Source: Bacillota bacterium
Lineage (GTDB): Bacteria > Bacillota > Clostridia > Lachnospirales > Lachnospiraceae
Assembly (NCBI GenBank): GCA_023436225.1
Contig: JAEZKA010000073.1
Coordinates: 1-34,527, forward strand
DNA length: 34,527 bases
Reading direction: 5' to 3'
Of the stretch, positions 1 through 7,275 are shown piece by piece (position 1 is the stretch's first letter; each line of letters begins with the position of its first letter). Position numbers and translations under genes: made by a program. The notes under the pieces are model-generated. The model searched no databases. It was not told the DNA's origin and was given only the letters and a program-made list of their open reading frames with translations.

Positions 1-141
1 GTGCGGCAACCGAGTGGGAACGTGTCTCTGTTGGATTGATAGTCACGCGCTATTTTTGTAAATCTAAATATGTGATAAACATCACTAACGTAAAAGGGGC
101 GCCGCACATTTAGTGCGACAGCCCCATAGCAATATGTGATA
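1..141. other. Window-edge region with one GC-rich hairpin, no supported gene
   Basis: No gene can be supported here. One frame on the + strand stays open from the edge to a TAG at 111-113 and could be the last 36 codons of an upstream gene, but I do not recognise the peptide. A GC-rich inverted repeat spans 96-125 (GGGGC..CGCAC / GTGCG..GCCCC around ATTTA). On the minus strand it is followed by TTTTACG, which would suit a weak terminator; on the plus strand there is no T run. Confidence 0.35.
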
Positions 142-170
142 TTGTAATAGAAAATAAGTTATGCTATAAT
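142..170 (+). promoter_or_regulatory. Sigma-A-type promoter with extended -10 for the response regulator operon
   Basis: TTGTAA at 142-147, a 17-base spacer and TATAAT at 165-170 preceded by TG (TGcTATAAT). This predicts transcription from about 177 and a 5' leader of about 190 bases before the response regulator start at 368. Confidence 0.6.
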
Positions 171-276
171 CCATTTAATTTATGTAAATAAATACCATTC
201 AAATGCATGATAACTAATTTCCTAATTAACGAAGCAATTCCAGTCGCAAATACGTTATAGTCCTTAGTATTTAGCT

Positions 277-333
277 ATTCAGAAAGCTGATCCAAACCGA
301 GAGGAAATCCGTAGGATTTCATCCATTCTGAAT
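277..333 (+). other. Nested hairpin in the response regulator leader
   Basis: Outer arms ATTCAGAA (277-284) and TTCTGAAT (326-333) pair perfectly and enclose a second perfect hairpin, GAAATCC (304-310) GTA GGATTTC (314-320). It lies 34 bases before the response regulator ATG and has no T tract, so it reads as leader structure rather than a terminator. Its function is unknown. Confidence 0.45.
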
Positions 334-367
334 TATTACATAGAATAAAGAATATGGGGTGTGAGAA

Positions 368-1063
368 ATGTCAACGAAAATACTTGTTATAGAGGACGAT
401 GCGGATATCAATCGATTGCTTTGCAGATATCTGATAAAGGAGCAATATCAGGTGATCCCTGCCTACTCCGGAACTGAGGCAAGACTTCAGCTTAAGCTCG
501 AGACCTTTGACTTAATACTACTCGACCTGATGCTGCCGGGTGTAACCGGTGAAGAATTGATCACTGAGATACGGGGACAGTCTCCGCTTCCAATAATAGT
601 AATCTCAGCAAAGACTGCCCTGGAGGATAAGGTAAACGCATTACGAATTGGTGCTGACGATTATATTATGAAACCCTTTGAGAGGGAGGAAGTGTTGGCA
701 AGAGTAGCTGCTCTTCTAAGAAGAAGCAACCTTCATTCAGCTACGGAAATAGTAAAGTTAGATAATAACTATAACTTTAAGGAACTCACCCTCAATCCAA
801 ATTCCAGAGAAGTAACCGTAAAGGGAAACTTGATTTCATTAACAGCTTACGAATTTGATATTCTACTGCTGCTGCTACAATATCAAGATAAAGTATTCAC
901 CAAGGAACAGCTGTATCAGGATATTTGGAAGACAGGCTATTACGGGGAAGATAATACAATTAATGTTCATATGAGTAATATACGTAAGAAGATCAAGGAG
1001 TTCGATGATGCTTCCTATGTAAAAACCATCTGGGGTATCGGATTTAAGATGGATACTGCATAA
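368..1063 (+). CDS. OmpR/PhoB-family response regulator
   Basis: A 231-aa DNA-binding response regulator. The receiver domain (about residues 4-115) shows the acidic pocket (IEDD, residues 8-11), the phospho-acceptor D53 in LLDLMLPG and the conserved lysine K102 in DDYIMKPF. The C-terminal winged helix (about 128-230) has the usual LTAYEFDILLLL and GEDNTINVHMSNIRKKI stretches and ends in the WGIGF hairpin. ATG 368 follows GGGGTGTGAG. It is the first gene of a module with an ABC exporter and a histidine kinase at 2948, its likely partner. This layout is common for self-induced peptide or antibiotic resistance transporters in Firmicutes, so its target is probably the exporter promoter near 1087-1125. 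The inducer cannot be read from sequence. Confidence 0.93.
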   Translation: MSTKILVIEDDADINRLLCRYLIKEQYQVIPAYSGTEARLQLKLETFDLILLDLMLPGVTGEELITEIRGQSPLPIIVISAKTALEDKVNALRIGADDYIMKPFEREEVLARVAALLRRSNLHSATEIVKLDNNYNFKELTLNPNSREVTVKGNLISLTAYEFDILLLLLQYQDKVFTKEQLYQDIWKTGYYGEDNTINVHMSNIRKKIKEFDDASYVKTIWGIGFKMDTA

Positions 1064-1086
1064 TTGTCATCTTTATACTTTCTTTA

Positions 1087-1125
1087 AACTTTATTAAGTA
1101 CTTATTAAAGTTCATTTCTTATAAT
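1087..1125 (+). promoter_or_regulatory. 26-bp near-palindromic operator with adjacent TATAAT
   Basis: Bases 1087-1112 form an inverted repeat in which 24 of 26 positions are symmetric, centred on AAGTACTT. TATAAT follows at 1120-1125, and no good -35 box exists at the right distance, as expected for a promoter that needs an activator. It lies between the response regulator stop (1063) and the ABC ATPase start (1174). I infer that the phosphorylated regulator at 368 binds here; OmpR-family proteins often use direct repeats, so another dimeric regulator cannot be excluded. Confidence 0.55.
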
Positions 1126-1173
1126 TGTAATCATTCAAGGATTAATAATTATGAGTTTGAAAGGAGTATGAAA

Positions 1174-2097
1174 GTGCGAGGGGTTATATTATCAACAAAA
1201 AATCTGACTAAAAAATATAACAATACATTTGCGGTCAACAACATTAATTTAGAAGTCAAGCAGGGAGAGATTTATGGTCTGGTAGGTAAGAATGGTGCCG
1301 GTAAGACCACGCTGCTTCGTATGGTCACAGGCCAAGCATTTGCAACAGAGGGAAATATAGAATTATTCGGTGAGACATCCTCCCAGGGTCTCAGCAACGG
1401 AAGAAAAAGAATAGGCGCCATCATTGAGGTGCCCAGCTTCTATAGCAATCTGACCGCTGAGCAAAATCTGGAATATTACCGTATACAACGGGGAATTCCC
1501 GGCAAGAGCTGTGTAACGGAGTCTCTGAAAGAGGTGGGTCTCACACATGCCGGCAAGAAGAAATATAAAAGCTTCTCTCTTGGTATGAAGCAGAGGCTCG
1601 GCCTTGCGCTGTCACTAATGAACAAACCTGAGCTACTATTACTGGACGAACCGATTAACGGATTGGATCCCTTCGGTATCGTGGAAATCCGAAATCTATT
1701 ACTAAAGTTGAATCAGGAGAAGAACATAACAATTATAATCTCCAGCCATATTCTATCCGAGTTATCCAATCTAGTAACCTATTATGGTTTTATTGATAAA
1801 GGGCAGCTTGTGAAGCAGGTGTCTTCAGAGGAACTCTCCAAAGAGTGTAATCGCTACCTTGAACTGAAGGTAGATAAAGTCGAGGTAATGACGGCACTTC
1901 TTGAAAGTAAATTGGGCTGTACCTCCTATCAGGTAACCCCGGATAATTCGATTCATATTTTTGATTACCTTGATCAACCGACGAGAATTAGCCAGCTTGC
2001 AGTCAGCAACGGTGTGGGACTCTATTCTATCATAACCAAGGAGATTAATCTGGAGAATTACTTTATTCAACTAGTAGGAGGACAAAGCAATGATTAG
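1174..2097 (+). CDS. ABC transporter ATP-binding protein, BcrA/lantibiotic-immunity type
   Basis: The nucleotide-binding subunit of an ABC-2 exporter, about 307 aa. It has Walker A GKNGAGKTT (about residues 38-46), a degenerate signature FSLGMKQ (about 134-140), Walker B LLLLDEP (about 154-160) and the H-loop ISSHIL. The C-terminal ~90 residues are the variable tail typical of BcrA-like ATPases. A longer frame begins at ATG 1168, but that codon is one base from the AAAGGAG at 1160-1166; GTG 1174 has a 7-base spacing and is preferred. It overlaps the permease gene by 8 bases, so the two are translationally coupled. The substrate is not determined; bacitracin, lantibiotic or other peptide export or resistance is the family norm. 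Confidence 0.9.
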   Translation: MRGVILSTKNLTKKYNNTFAVNNINLEVKQGEIYGLVGKNGAGKTTLLRMVTGQAFATEGNIELFGETSSQGLSNGRKRIGAIIEVPSFYSNLTAEQNLEYYRIQRGIPGKSCVTESLKEVGLTHAGKKKYKSFSLGMKQRLGLALSLMNKPELLLLDEPINGLDPFGIVEIRNLLLKLNQEKNITIIISSHILSELSNLVTYYGFIDKGQLVKQVSSEELSKECNRYLELKVDKVEVMTALLESKLGCTSYQVTPDNSIHIFDYLDQPTRISQLAVSNGVGLYSIITKEINLENYFIQLVGGQSND

Positions 2098-2869
2098 TTA
2101 TATTAAAAGTGAATTGTATCGAATATTTCACACTAAGGGGAGCTACTTATTTATCATAGTTTGTTCCGCATTATTAATCAGTTCCAATGTTGTATTGGCC
2201 ATTATAGGTCAAGTAGAAGAGACCTTTCGATATAACAATACCAGCTTTTCCTTAAGCTTGTTCTATTCCTACTTACCAATCATATTCCTCCTATGCATCA
2301 GTGTTGCCTCGATTGTATTCGGTAACGAGCATACCAATCATACGATGAAGAATAGTATTTCTTATGGAATATCCCGTGGCAACATCTATTTTGGTAAATT
2401 TATTACTGAAATTATATACGCTGTAACTGCACTTGTAGCAATCGCCATTCTTTATATCGGAAGTGCCTATCTACTATTAGAGAATTCCCATTCTGGGGAC
2501 CCGGAGCTTGCAGCTCGCGCCTACTTTGTTGCTCTTCCACTATTTCTCTTTGCTCTTGCTACAACGAATTGCTTTCTCTTCATTATTGAGAGTACCGGTG
2601 GCGCAGTAACCGCAGTGATTGGTGTACTGCTTGCCTTTCCATTGGTAGGTAACTTTCTTGGTATGAAATTCGAGCTTTTCCGTAAGCTTAGCAAGATCCT
2701 TCCTTGGAATTTAATTAATCAAATGTCTTTCGATTATAAGAATTATCAAATGTATCTACCTTGGGAAGGAAGCACCGGATATCTTAATTATTGGATATAC
2801 GGAGTTCTTTGGATGACTTTCTTCTTACTAATCGGCTTTTTCATATTTCGCAAGAAAGAGATCAAGTAG
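2090..2869 (+). CDS. ABC-2 type permease subunit
   Basis: A 259-aa integral membrane protein that partners the preceding ATPase. About six hydrophobic segments are visible: near residues 17-38, 58-80, 105-130, 148-168, 172-192 and 236-255. The N-terminal MISYIKSELYRIFHTKGSY is typical of ABC-2/BcrB-like permeases, with a short cytoplasmic helix before the first membrane span. A GGAGG motif lies just upstream within the ATPase gene, and the reading frames overlap. It ends with a basic FRKKEIK tail. No extracellular domain is large enough to indicate a substrate. Confidence 0.88.
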   Translation: MISYIKSELYRIFHTKGSYLFIIVCSALLISSNVVLAIIGQVEETFRYNNTSFSLSLFYSYLPIIFLLCISVASIVFGNEHTNHTMKNSISYGISRGNIYFGKFITEIIYAVTALVAIAILYIGSAYLLLENSHSGDPELAARAYFVALPLFLFALATTNCFLFIIESTGGAVTAVIGVLLAFPLVGNFLGMKFELFRKLSKILPWNLINQMSFDYKNYQMYLPWEGSTGYLNYWIYGVLWMTFFLLIGFFIFRKKEIK

Positions 2870-2947
2870 TTCATGATCGTATAACAATAATGTCTATTAT
2901 AGAGAATAATATAAGCTTTTAAGCCAAATTCAGAAAGGAGGTACACT

Positions 2948-3847
2948 GTGCAATACGTATGTATCATATTGGTTATACTGGTACTACTGTTAGCTATGCG
3001 CCTCTATTTTCTTCATCGTGCTCTTCACGCTGCTTCAGAGGATATGGATCAAATAGAAGAAGCACCCGACCAGAACCGTCAGCTAAAATCCCGATCAACT
3101 GACAAAGACCTTGAACAATTATTAAGAAGGATTAACTTTCTCTACAGTGCTAGGCAAAAGGAGCGTATTAATTATCAGCGTAGGGAACAACAAATCCGAC
3201 AGGAAATAGAGAATATCTCCCATGATCTTCGTACACCACTCACCTCCATCCTAGGATACTTAGATCTGATTGAGGATGAGGACACCTCGAGGGATGAGCA
3301 GGCAGAGTATCTTGGAATCATTCGAAGGAGAGCTAAGATATTGCAAAGCTTCATCGGTGATTTCTATGAAATATCCCAGATCGAAGCCGATGATTATCCG
3401 CTACAGCTAGCTTCCTTTCCGGTTCAGTCTATATTGAAGGAAGTAGTGGTAGCCTATTATCTCGAATTTGAGAAACGTGGTATCATCGTCAATATCTCAC
3501 TGGAGGATAAACCTTGCAGCATTATCGCTGATAAGCTTCAATTCGAACGGATCCTGAATAATCTGATTCAAAATGCCTTGAAATACACAGTGAATCATTT
3601 CACGATCAATCAGTCCCGTACCCAGGATCGCTGCTGCATTCAATTTATCAATGATACGACAAGTCTTTCCGAAGAGGAGCTATCTCGCATTTTCGAACGC
3701 TTCTATACTAGAGACCAGTCGAGAGCTAACCAAAGCAGTGGCCTTGGATTAACCATTACCAAGCTACTGACTGAAAAGATGAAAGGGCAAATCGAAGCCA
3801 GGATTGAGAAGGACTTATTTATCATCGAACTTAGTTGGCCTTTATAG
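2948..3847 (+). CDS. Sensor histidine kinase with one N-terminal membrane segment
   Basis: A 299-aa kinase starting at GTG 2948, 7 bases after AAAGGAGG. A single membrane helix (about residues 4-20) is followed by a linker or coiled coil, then the H-box ISHDLRTPLTS with phospho-accepting H92, the N-box with N205 and N209 (NNLIQNALKYT), the F-box (IFERFYTRD) and the G-box SSGLGLTI (263-270). There is no periplasmic sensor domain, so it cannot sense a ligand outside the cell in the usual way; it may sense inside the membrane or through the ABC permease. It should phosphorylate the regulator at 368. A 78-base gap from the permease gene suggests the same operon. Confidence 0.92.
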   Translation: MQYVCIILVILVLLLAMRLYFLHRALHAASEDMDQIEEAPDQNRQLKSRSTDKDLEQLLRRINFLYSARQKERINYQRREQQIRQEIENISHDLRTPLTSILGYLDLIEDEDTSRDEQAEYLGIIRRRAKILQSFIGDFYEISQIEADDYPLQLASFPVQSILKEVVVAYYLEFEKRGIIVNISLEDKPCSIIADKLQFERILNNLIQNALKYTVNHFTINQSRTQDRCCIQFINDTTSLSEEELSRIFERFYTRDQSRANQSSGLGLTITKLLTEKMKGQIEARIEKDLFIIELSWPL

Positions 3848-4221
3848 GGGTGGTAATAAGATCATCTATGGGTAGGCTTCCGATATTATGTATTGATGAA
3901 GTACTATAATCACACAGGGTATCTACCTGTTTGACTATAGTACTTCTATGTTGTGTATTGAAGCCTATGATAAATAGTCTTGTTACAGTCCCTACCTTAT
4001 GTAAACGGTTAATCGATGTCAATCTTTTTATGAATAATTTGCCTCCTCATTATGGAAGGAATCAATTTTGTTGTATATTGTATTTATGTTTATATTTTTT
4101 TAATTTAATATTACCGAAAATCGTGGTACAATAGTTAAATATCCAAATGATAGAAAGTACGCTCTACGAGCTTTCTATTGTTATGAAATGAAAACATCAC
4201 GAAAACTAAGGAGACAATCAA
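3848..4221. other. Intergenic region with an 11-bp perfect stem and a promoter
   Basis: No gene is supported. GAAGTACTATA (3898-3908) and TATAGTACTTC (3936-3946) pair perfectly, with an inner ACAGG/CCTGT stem (3914-3918/3926-3930); no T run follows, so a transcription-ending role is uncertain. A probable promoter for the next gene is TTTAAT at 4104-4109, a 17-base spacer and extended -10 TGgTACAAT ending at 4132. A small hairpin, ATAGAAAG/CTTTCTAT (4150-4178), lies in the predicted leader. Confidence 0.5.
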
Positions 4222-5529
4222 ATGAACAAAAATAGATTTAAATATCTATTCCTGCTATTCGCAATCATCCTGGTTCTATTTCCAACAACTCATGTACAAG
4301 CCAAGGTACAGAGCTTCTCTAACTTATATATGGAGGTAACTCTGCCCGAGAATGTCATCATCTTAACCCCTGAAACCTCGAATATGGATCCTACATGGAG
4401 CGAAGTCGGAATAAGCGACCCCGCATCCGAGAAAAAGACCATGGAAGAAATGAATGTACAAGCCATTCTATATGATCCGAACACTGCTGCAACGGTCAGA
4501 GTGATGAGTAAGCGTAACAGTGATAGTGAGGAGGTATATAATCTCTCCCTTCTGTCCGATGAGGAGATGACTGCATATCTGGATAAGATTTTCTCCACCT
4601 CAGACGAAAATACTTCCTTTACGATAGATCAGTATCAACATTCCGAGGTTCCCTTTTATCGTCTTGACCTGCATTTATCAAAGGATGGTACCGAGTATTC
4701 AGAGATTGTCTATGGTACAATTGCCAATGGCTATTCGATCTCCTATGATATTTACGAAATTAACAAAACCGAGCCCTTGGATGAAAGCTTTATAAAGGAA
4801 TTGGTTGCTGGTACACATTTTACTCAATTTCTGGATAAAGCTGAAGTCGAAAGACAGCAACGTGAGGCAGTAACGAATCTTGTTATTGTTGTAAGTGTTT
4901 TCTTGGCACTCCTTTTAGTTTTGTTAGTGCTACGAGGCAGATCCCAGAAAAAGGAAAAGCTTAAGAAGAAGGAGAAGACAGAAGCACTTTCCCGCTTCTT
5001 TACCGCACAAAGACAAAATGAAGAGCAGAACATAAAAGATACACCGATATTCAGTAATCGAACCAAATATTCAGAGAATCTAATCAAAACCTTTTATACT
5101 TATGATCGCATTTGGAAGAGACTTAAGCTATGGATTGTAACCGCTGCCGCCTTACTATTGCTGATTACATCCTTCTACAGCACCGGTTCAATCTATGTCC
5201 CTATTATTGCAATAGGTGTAGCCGCCGTGTTTATTTATCAATATTATGCACAGACTGAAAAAGCGATTATCCGTGAAGTGAAGGCGTATAAAAGCCATAA
5301 GAATTCAGAGGCTGTATTCACATTTTATGAGGACTATTATACCTTGTCCGGAATACAATCCAGCTCGAAATATCCTTATATCCAGATTACGGAGATTAAG
5401 GAGTATAAAGAGTATATTTACATCTACCTAGGTTCAGATAGAGCTCATTACCTTGCTAAAGATGGCTTCGAACACGGCCCGGAGGAGTTTAAGAGCTTTA
5501 TGTCAGGAAAAATAAAAATAAAAAAATAG
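4222..5529 (+). CDS. Exported membrane protein with YcxB-like C-terminal domain
   Basis: A 435-aa protein of unknown function. Residues 1-27 look like a signal peptide (basic NKNRFK, hydrophobic core, VQA-K cleavage site). Residues about 28-215 form an extracytoplasmic domain rich in acidic and hydroxyl residues. A membrane helix at about 220-240 is followed by a Lys/Glu-rich cytoplasmic linker, two further membrane segments (about 303-320 and 325-342), and a C-terminal cytoplasmic domain whose FTFYEDYYTLSG and final KSFMSGKIK resemble YcxB-like proteins. The start is supported by AAGGAGACAATCAA. It lies alone downstream of the two-component/ABC module and ends at a strong terminator. Whether it belongs functionally to that module is unknown. 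Confidence 0.75.
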   Translation: MNKNRFKYLFLLFAIILVLFPTTHVQAKVQSFSNLYMEVTLPENVIILTPETSNMDPTWSEVGISDPASEKKTMEEMNVQAILYDPNTAATVRVMSKRNSDSEEVYNLSLLSDEEMTAYLDKIFSTSDENTSFTIDQYQHSEVPFYRLDLHLSKDGTEYSEIVYGTIANGYSISYDIYEINKTEPLDESFIKELVAGTHFTQFLDKAEVERQQREAVTNLVIVVSVFLALLLVLLVLRGRSQKKEKLKKKEKTEALSRFFTAQRQNEEQNIKDTPIFSNRTKYSENLIKTFYTYDRIWKRLKLWIVTAAALLLLITSFYSTGSIYVPIIAIGVAAVFIYQYYAQTEKAIIREVKAYKSHKNSEAVFTFYEDYYTLSGIQSSSKYPYIQITEIKEYKEYIYIYLGSDRAHYLAKDGFEHGPEEFKSFMSGKIKIKK

Positions 5530-5543
5530 AATCGATACACAAG

Positions 5544-5592
5544 AACAGGGAGTTGATTCAAATTAGTTGAATCAGCTCCCTGCTCTATATTT
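5544..5592 (+). terminator. Rho-independent terminator after the YcxB-like gene
   Basis: A 16-bp stem (5546-5561 paired with 5567-5582, one G-U pair) with the loop around ATTAG, followed by a moderate T-rich stretch (CTCTATATTTTC). It follows the stop codon of the + strand gene by about 16 bases. Confidence 0.8.
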
Positions 5593-5664
5593 TCACACAT
5601 TATATATATTATGCCGTTATCTTCGTGTAAACCGATTACCCTTATCTATCTATGAACCTTCCAT

Positions 5665-5871
5665 TTATTGAAAGGATCCCCCTTTATGAAGATTACGTAC
5701 CACTTCGTTTACCCGGTTTTTCGCCTCGTCGCCCGTCGTAGAACCTTTGATATAGTCAACCATCTGCTCTTTTTCTTGGTCAGATAAGTTCACAAAGTTC
5801 TTCATCGCATCCATGTCAAGCGCCAACCGAAAACCCAGTCCTTCCGGAAGCTGATTACCAATCAGACTCAT
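5665..5871 (-). CDS. Small conserved-type protein, YdeI/OmpD-associated-like helical motif
   Basis: A 68-aa acidic soluble protein. AAAGGAG sits 6 bases before the ATG, so expression is likely. The FVNLSDQEKEQMVDYI... followed by EAKNRVNEVVRNL resembles the C-terminal helical segment of YdeI/OmpD-associated proteins, where a similar 'F..L....+..+++WI..A....R..RI...+..L' pattern occurs; here it stands alone without the N-terminal domain. No function can be assigned. It sits on the minus strand downstream of the PTS gene, with a 147-base gap. The family match is from memory of the motif and is tentative. Confidence 0.7.
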   Translation of the reverse strand: MSLIGNQLPEGLGFRLALDMDAMKNFVNLSDQEKEQMVDYIKGSTTGDEAKNRVNEVVRNLHKGGSFQ

Positions 5872-6018
5872 AGCTATCTCCTTTCCTGCATTTACGCATC
5901 ATCAAATAAATTGATTCAAGCTTAGTATCTGATTGTTTTTCTGTTTTATGTGCTAATAGATTTCCTATTTCTGCATAATTCGTTATTTTATGAATTCAAT
6001 TATTAATAACGCTTCCTT

Positions 6019-7119
6019 TCAAGACTCTTCGATTTTAAAATCAGCTTCATCAAAGCGTAATAGCAATCCTAAAAGGAAGCTGATACAAAAACCCACAATC
6101 ATGGAGAGAAGGAAGGTCCAGAAGCCCTCCCCAAAATATACCACCAAGGATAACATAGAGGGATATGCGAAGGCCACCGCACCTGCATTAGAGGTACCGA
6201 CTATGGCTCCTCCTATAGCCCCTGCAAGGCAGGCAGCCATCATAGGACGTTTTAATGGTATATTTACACCGTATAATACTGGCTCGGTTACTCCCAGAAT
6301 GGCTGTAATCGCGCCGGATAAGGCAACGGTCTTAAGCCTCTTATTCTTGGCACGAACACTAACTGCCATCGCTGCACCGGCTTGACCCATAACCGCAGCT
6401 CCGCAAAGGGGTAAGAAGGAGTCAACACCAACCGTGTTTATATGGTCTATTATAACCGGGACCATACCCCAATGAAAACCGAAGACTACCATCGGTTGCC
6501 AGATCAATCCAAAGACAGCACCGGCAACAATTGGACTGAAACTATAAATTGAAGAATATGCAGCGGATAAACCGGTCCCTACAAATGCACCTAGTGGTCC
6601 GAATACGAGGAAAGTAATGGGTGTAACAATGATTAAAGCCAACATCGGCTTTAAGAAACCTTTGATAGTACCATGAATATATTTATCCAAGGGTATCTCA
6701 ACATAATGAAGCACCCCTACGGCCAAAATGATCGGTATCACACTGGAGGGATAACTAACCGGGCTCACCGTAATTCCTAGGAATTCCAAGCTCATCCCAC
6801 CTGCAAATAGCTCCGTAATATCTGGATATACTAAGGCTGCTGCTAGCAACATCGAGGTAACCGTATCCGCCTTTAGCTTGTGAGATGCCGTATAAGCCAA
6901 GAAAATCGGTAGATAGTGAAAGAAACCATCTGAAATAGCATAAAGAATCAGGTATACTCCAGAGGTCTTACTTAATACCTCCAGATTGGTAGCCAGCAAT
7001 AATAATCCCTTTAGTAGAGCTGCTGCCATCATCACATTAATAATTGGCAGGAAGATGCCTGAAATCGTGTCAATCACACGACTAAACATAGTAGTATTCT
7101 TATCATCCATCGAACTCAT
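6019..7119 (-). CDS. PTS transporter IIC component, beta-glucoside type, without IIA or IIB
   Basis: About 366 aa with roughly ten membrane segments. The motif GVTEPVLYGVNIPLKRP (near residue 280) is the substrate-channel signature of the beta-glucoside/sucrose/trehalose EIIC family. Usually IIC is fused to IIB (phospho-Cys) and IIA (phospho-His) domains; both are absent and none is encoded elsewhere in the window, so this is an orphan IIC that must borrow IIB/IIA or work without phosphorylation. The longest frame starts at 7155, but ATG 7119 has GGAGG at 6-base spacing and is preferred. The C-terminus is charged (DEADFKIEES). Its sugar is unknown. Confidence 0.88.
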   Translation of the reverse strand: MSSMDDKNTTMFSRVIDTISGIFLPIINVMMAAALLKGLLLLATNLEVLSKTSGVYLILYAISDGFFHYLPIFLAYTASHKLKADTVTSMLLAAALVYPDITELFAGGMSLEFLGITVSPVSYPSSVIPIILAVGVLHYVEIPLDKYIHGTIKGFLKPMLALIIVTPITFLVFGPLGAFVGTGLSAAYSSIYSFSPIVAGAVFGLIWQPMVVFGFHWGMVPVIIDHINTVGVDSFLPLCGAAVMGQAGAAMAVSVRAKNKRLKTVALSGAITAILGVTEPVLYGVNIPLKRPMMAACLAGAIGGAIVGTSNAGAVAFAYPSMLSLVVYFGEGFWTFLLSMIVGFCISFLLGLLLRFDEADFKIEES

Positions 7120-7190
7120 TGAGACCTCCAAATAATCAATGACATAACGGCACATGCTGCTGTGTTAAAAGGCTTATGAAATGTATAAAA

Positions 7191-7265
7191 GAGACTGCTA
7201 TCCACATATTGATAAAAGCAGATGATCTTCTGTCATTCTATCAATGCTGGATATAACAGCCTCTC
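7191..7265 (-). terminator. Long imperfect hairpin between pepF and the PTS IIC gene
   Basis: On the minus strand GAGAGGCTGTTATATCC.. and its complement ..GGATAGCAGTCTC form a long interrupted stem with an inner CAGA/TCTG hairpin, followed by TTTTATACATTT. It lies 10 bases after the pepF stop. It is best read as the pepF terminator; it lacks the BglG/LicT antiterminator (RAT) consensus. Confidence 0.6.
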
Positions 7266-7275
7266 ATTACTATTC

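Noticed and set aside
1..113. Open frame from the window edge to TAG at 111-113 as the end of an upstream gene
   Set aside because: 36 codons, unrecognised sequence, and the stop falls within a GC-rich hairpin; too little to call.
7156..7275. BglG/LicT antiterminator target before the PTS IIC gene
   Set aside because: The hairpin lacks the RAT consensus and is placed as a pepF terminator; no antiterminator gene is nearby.
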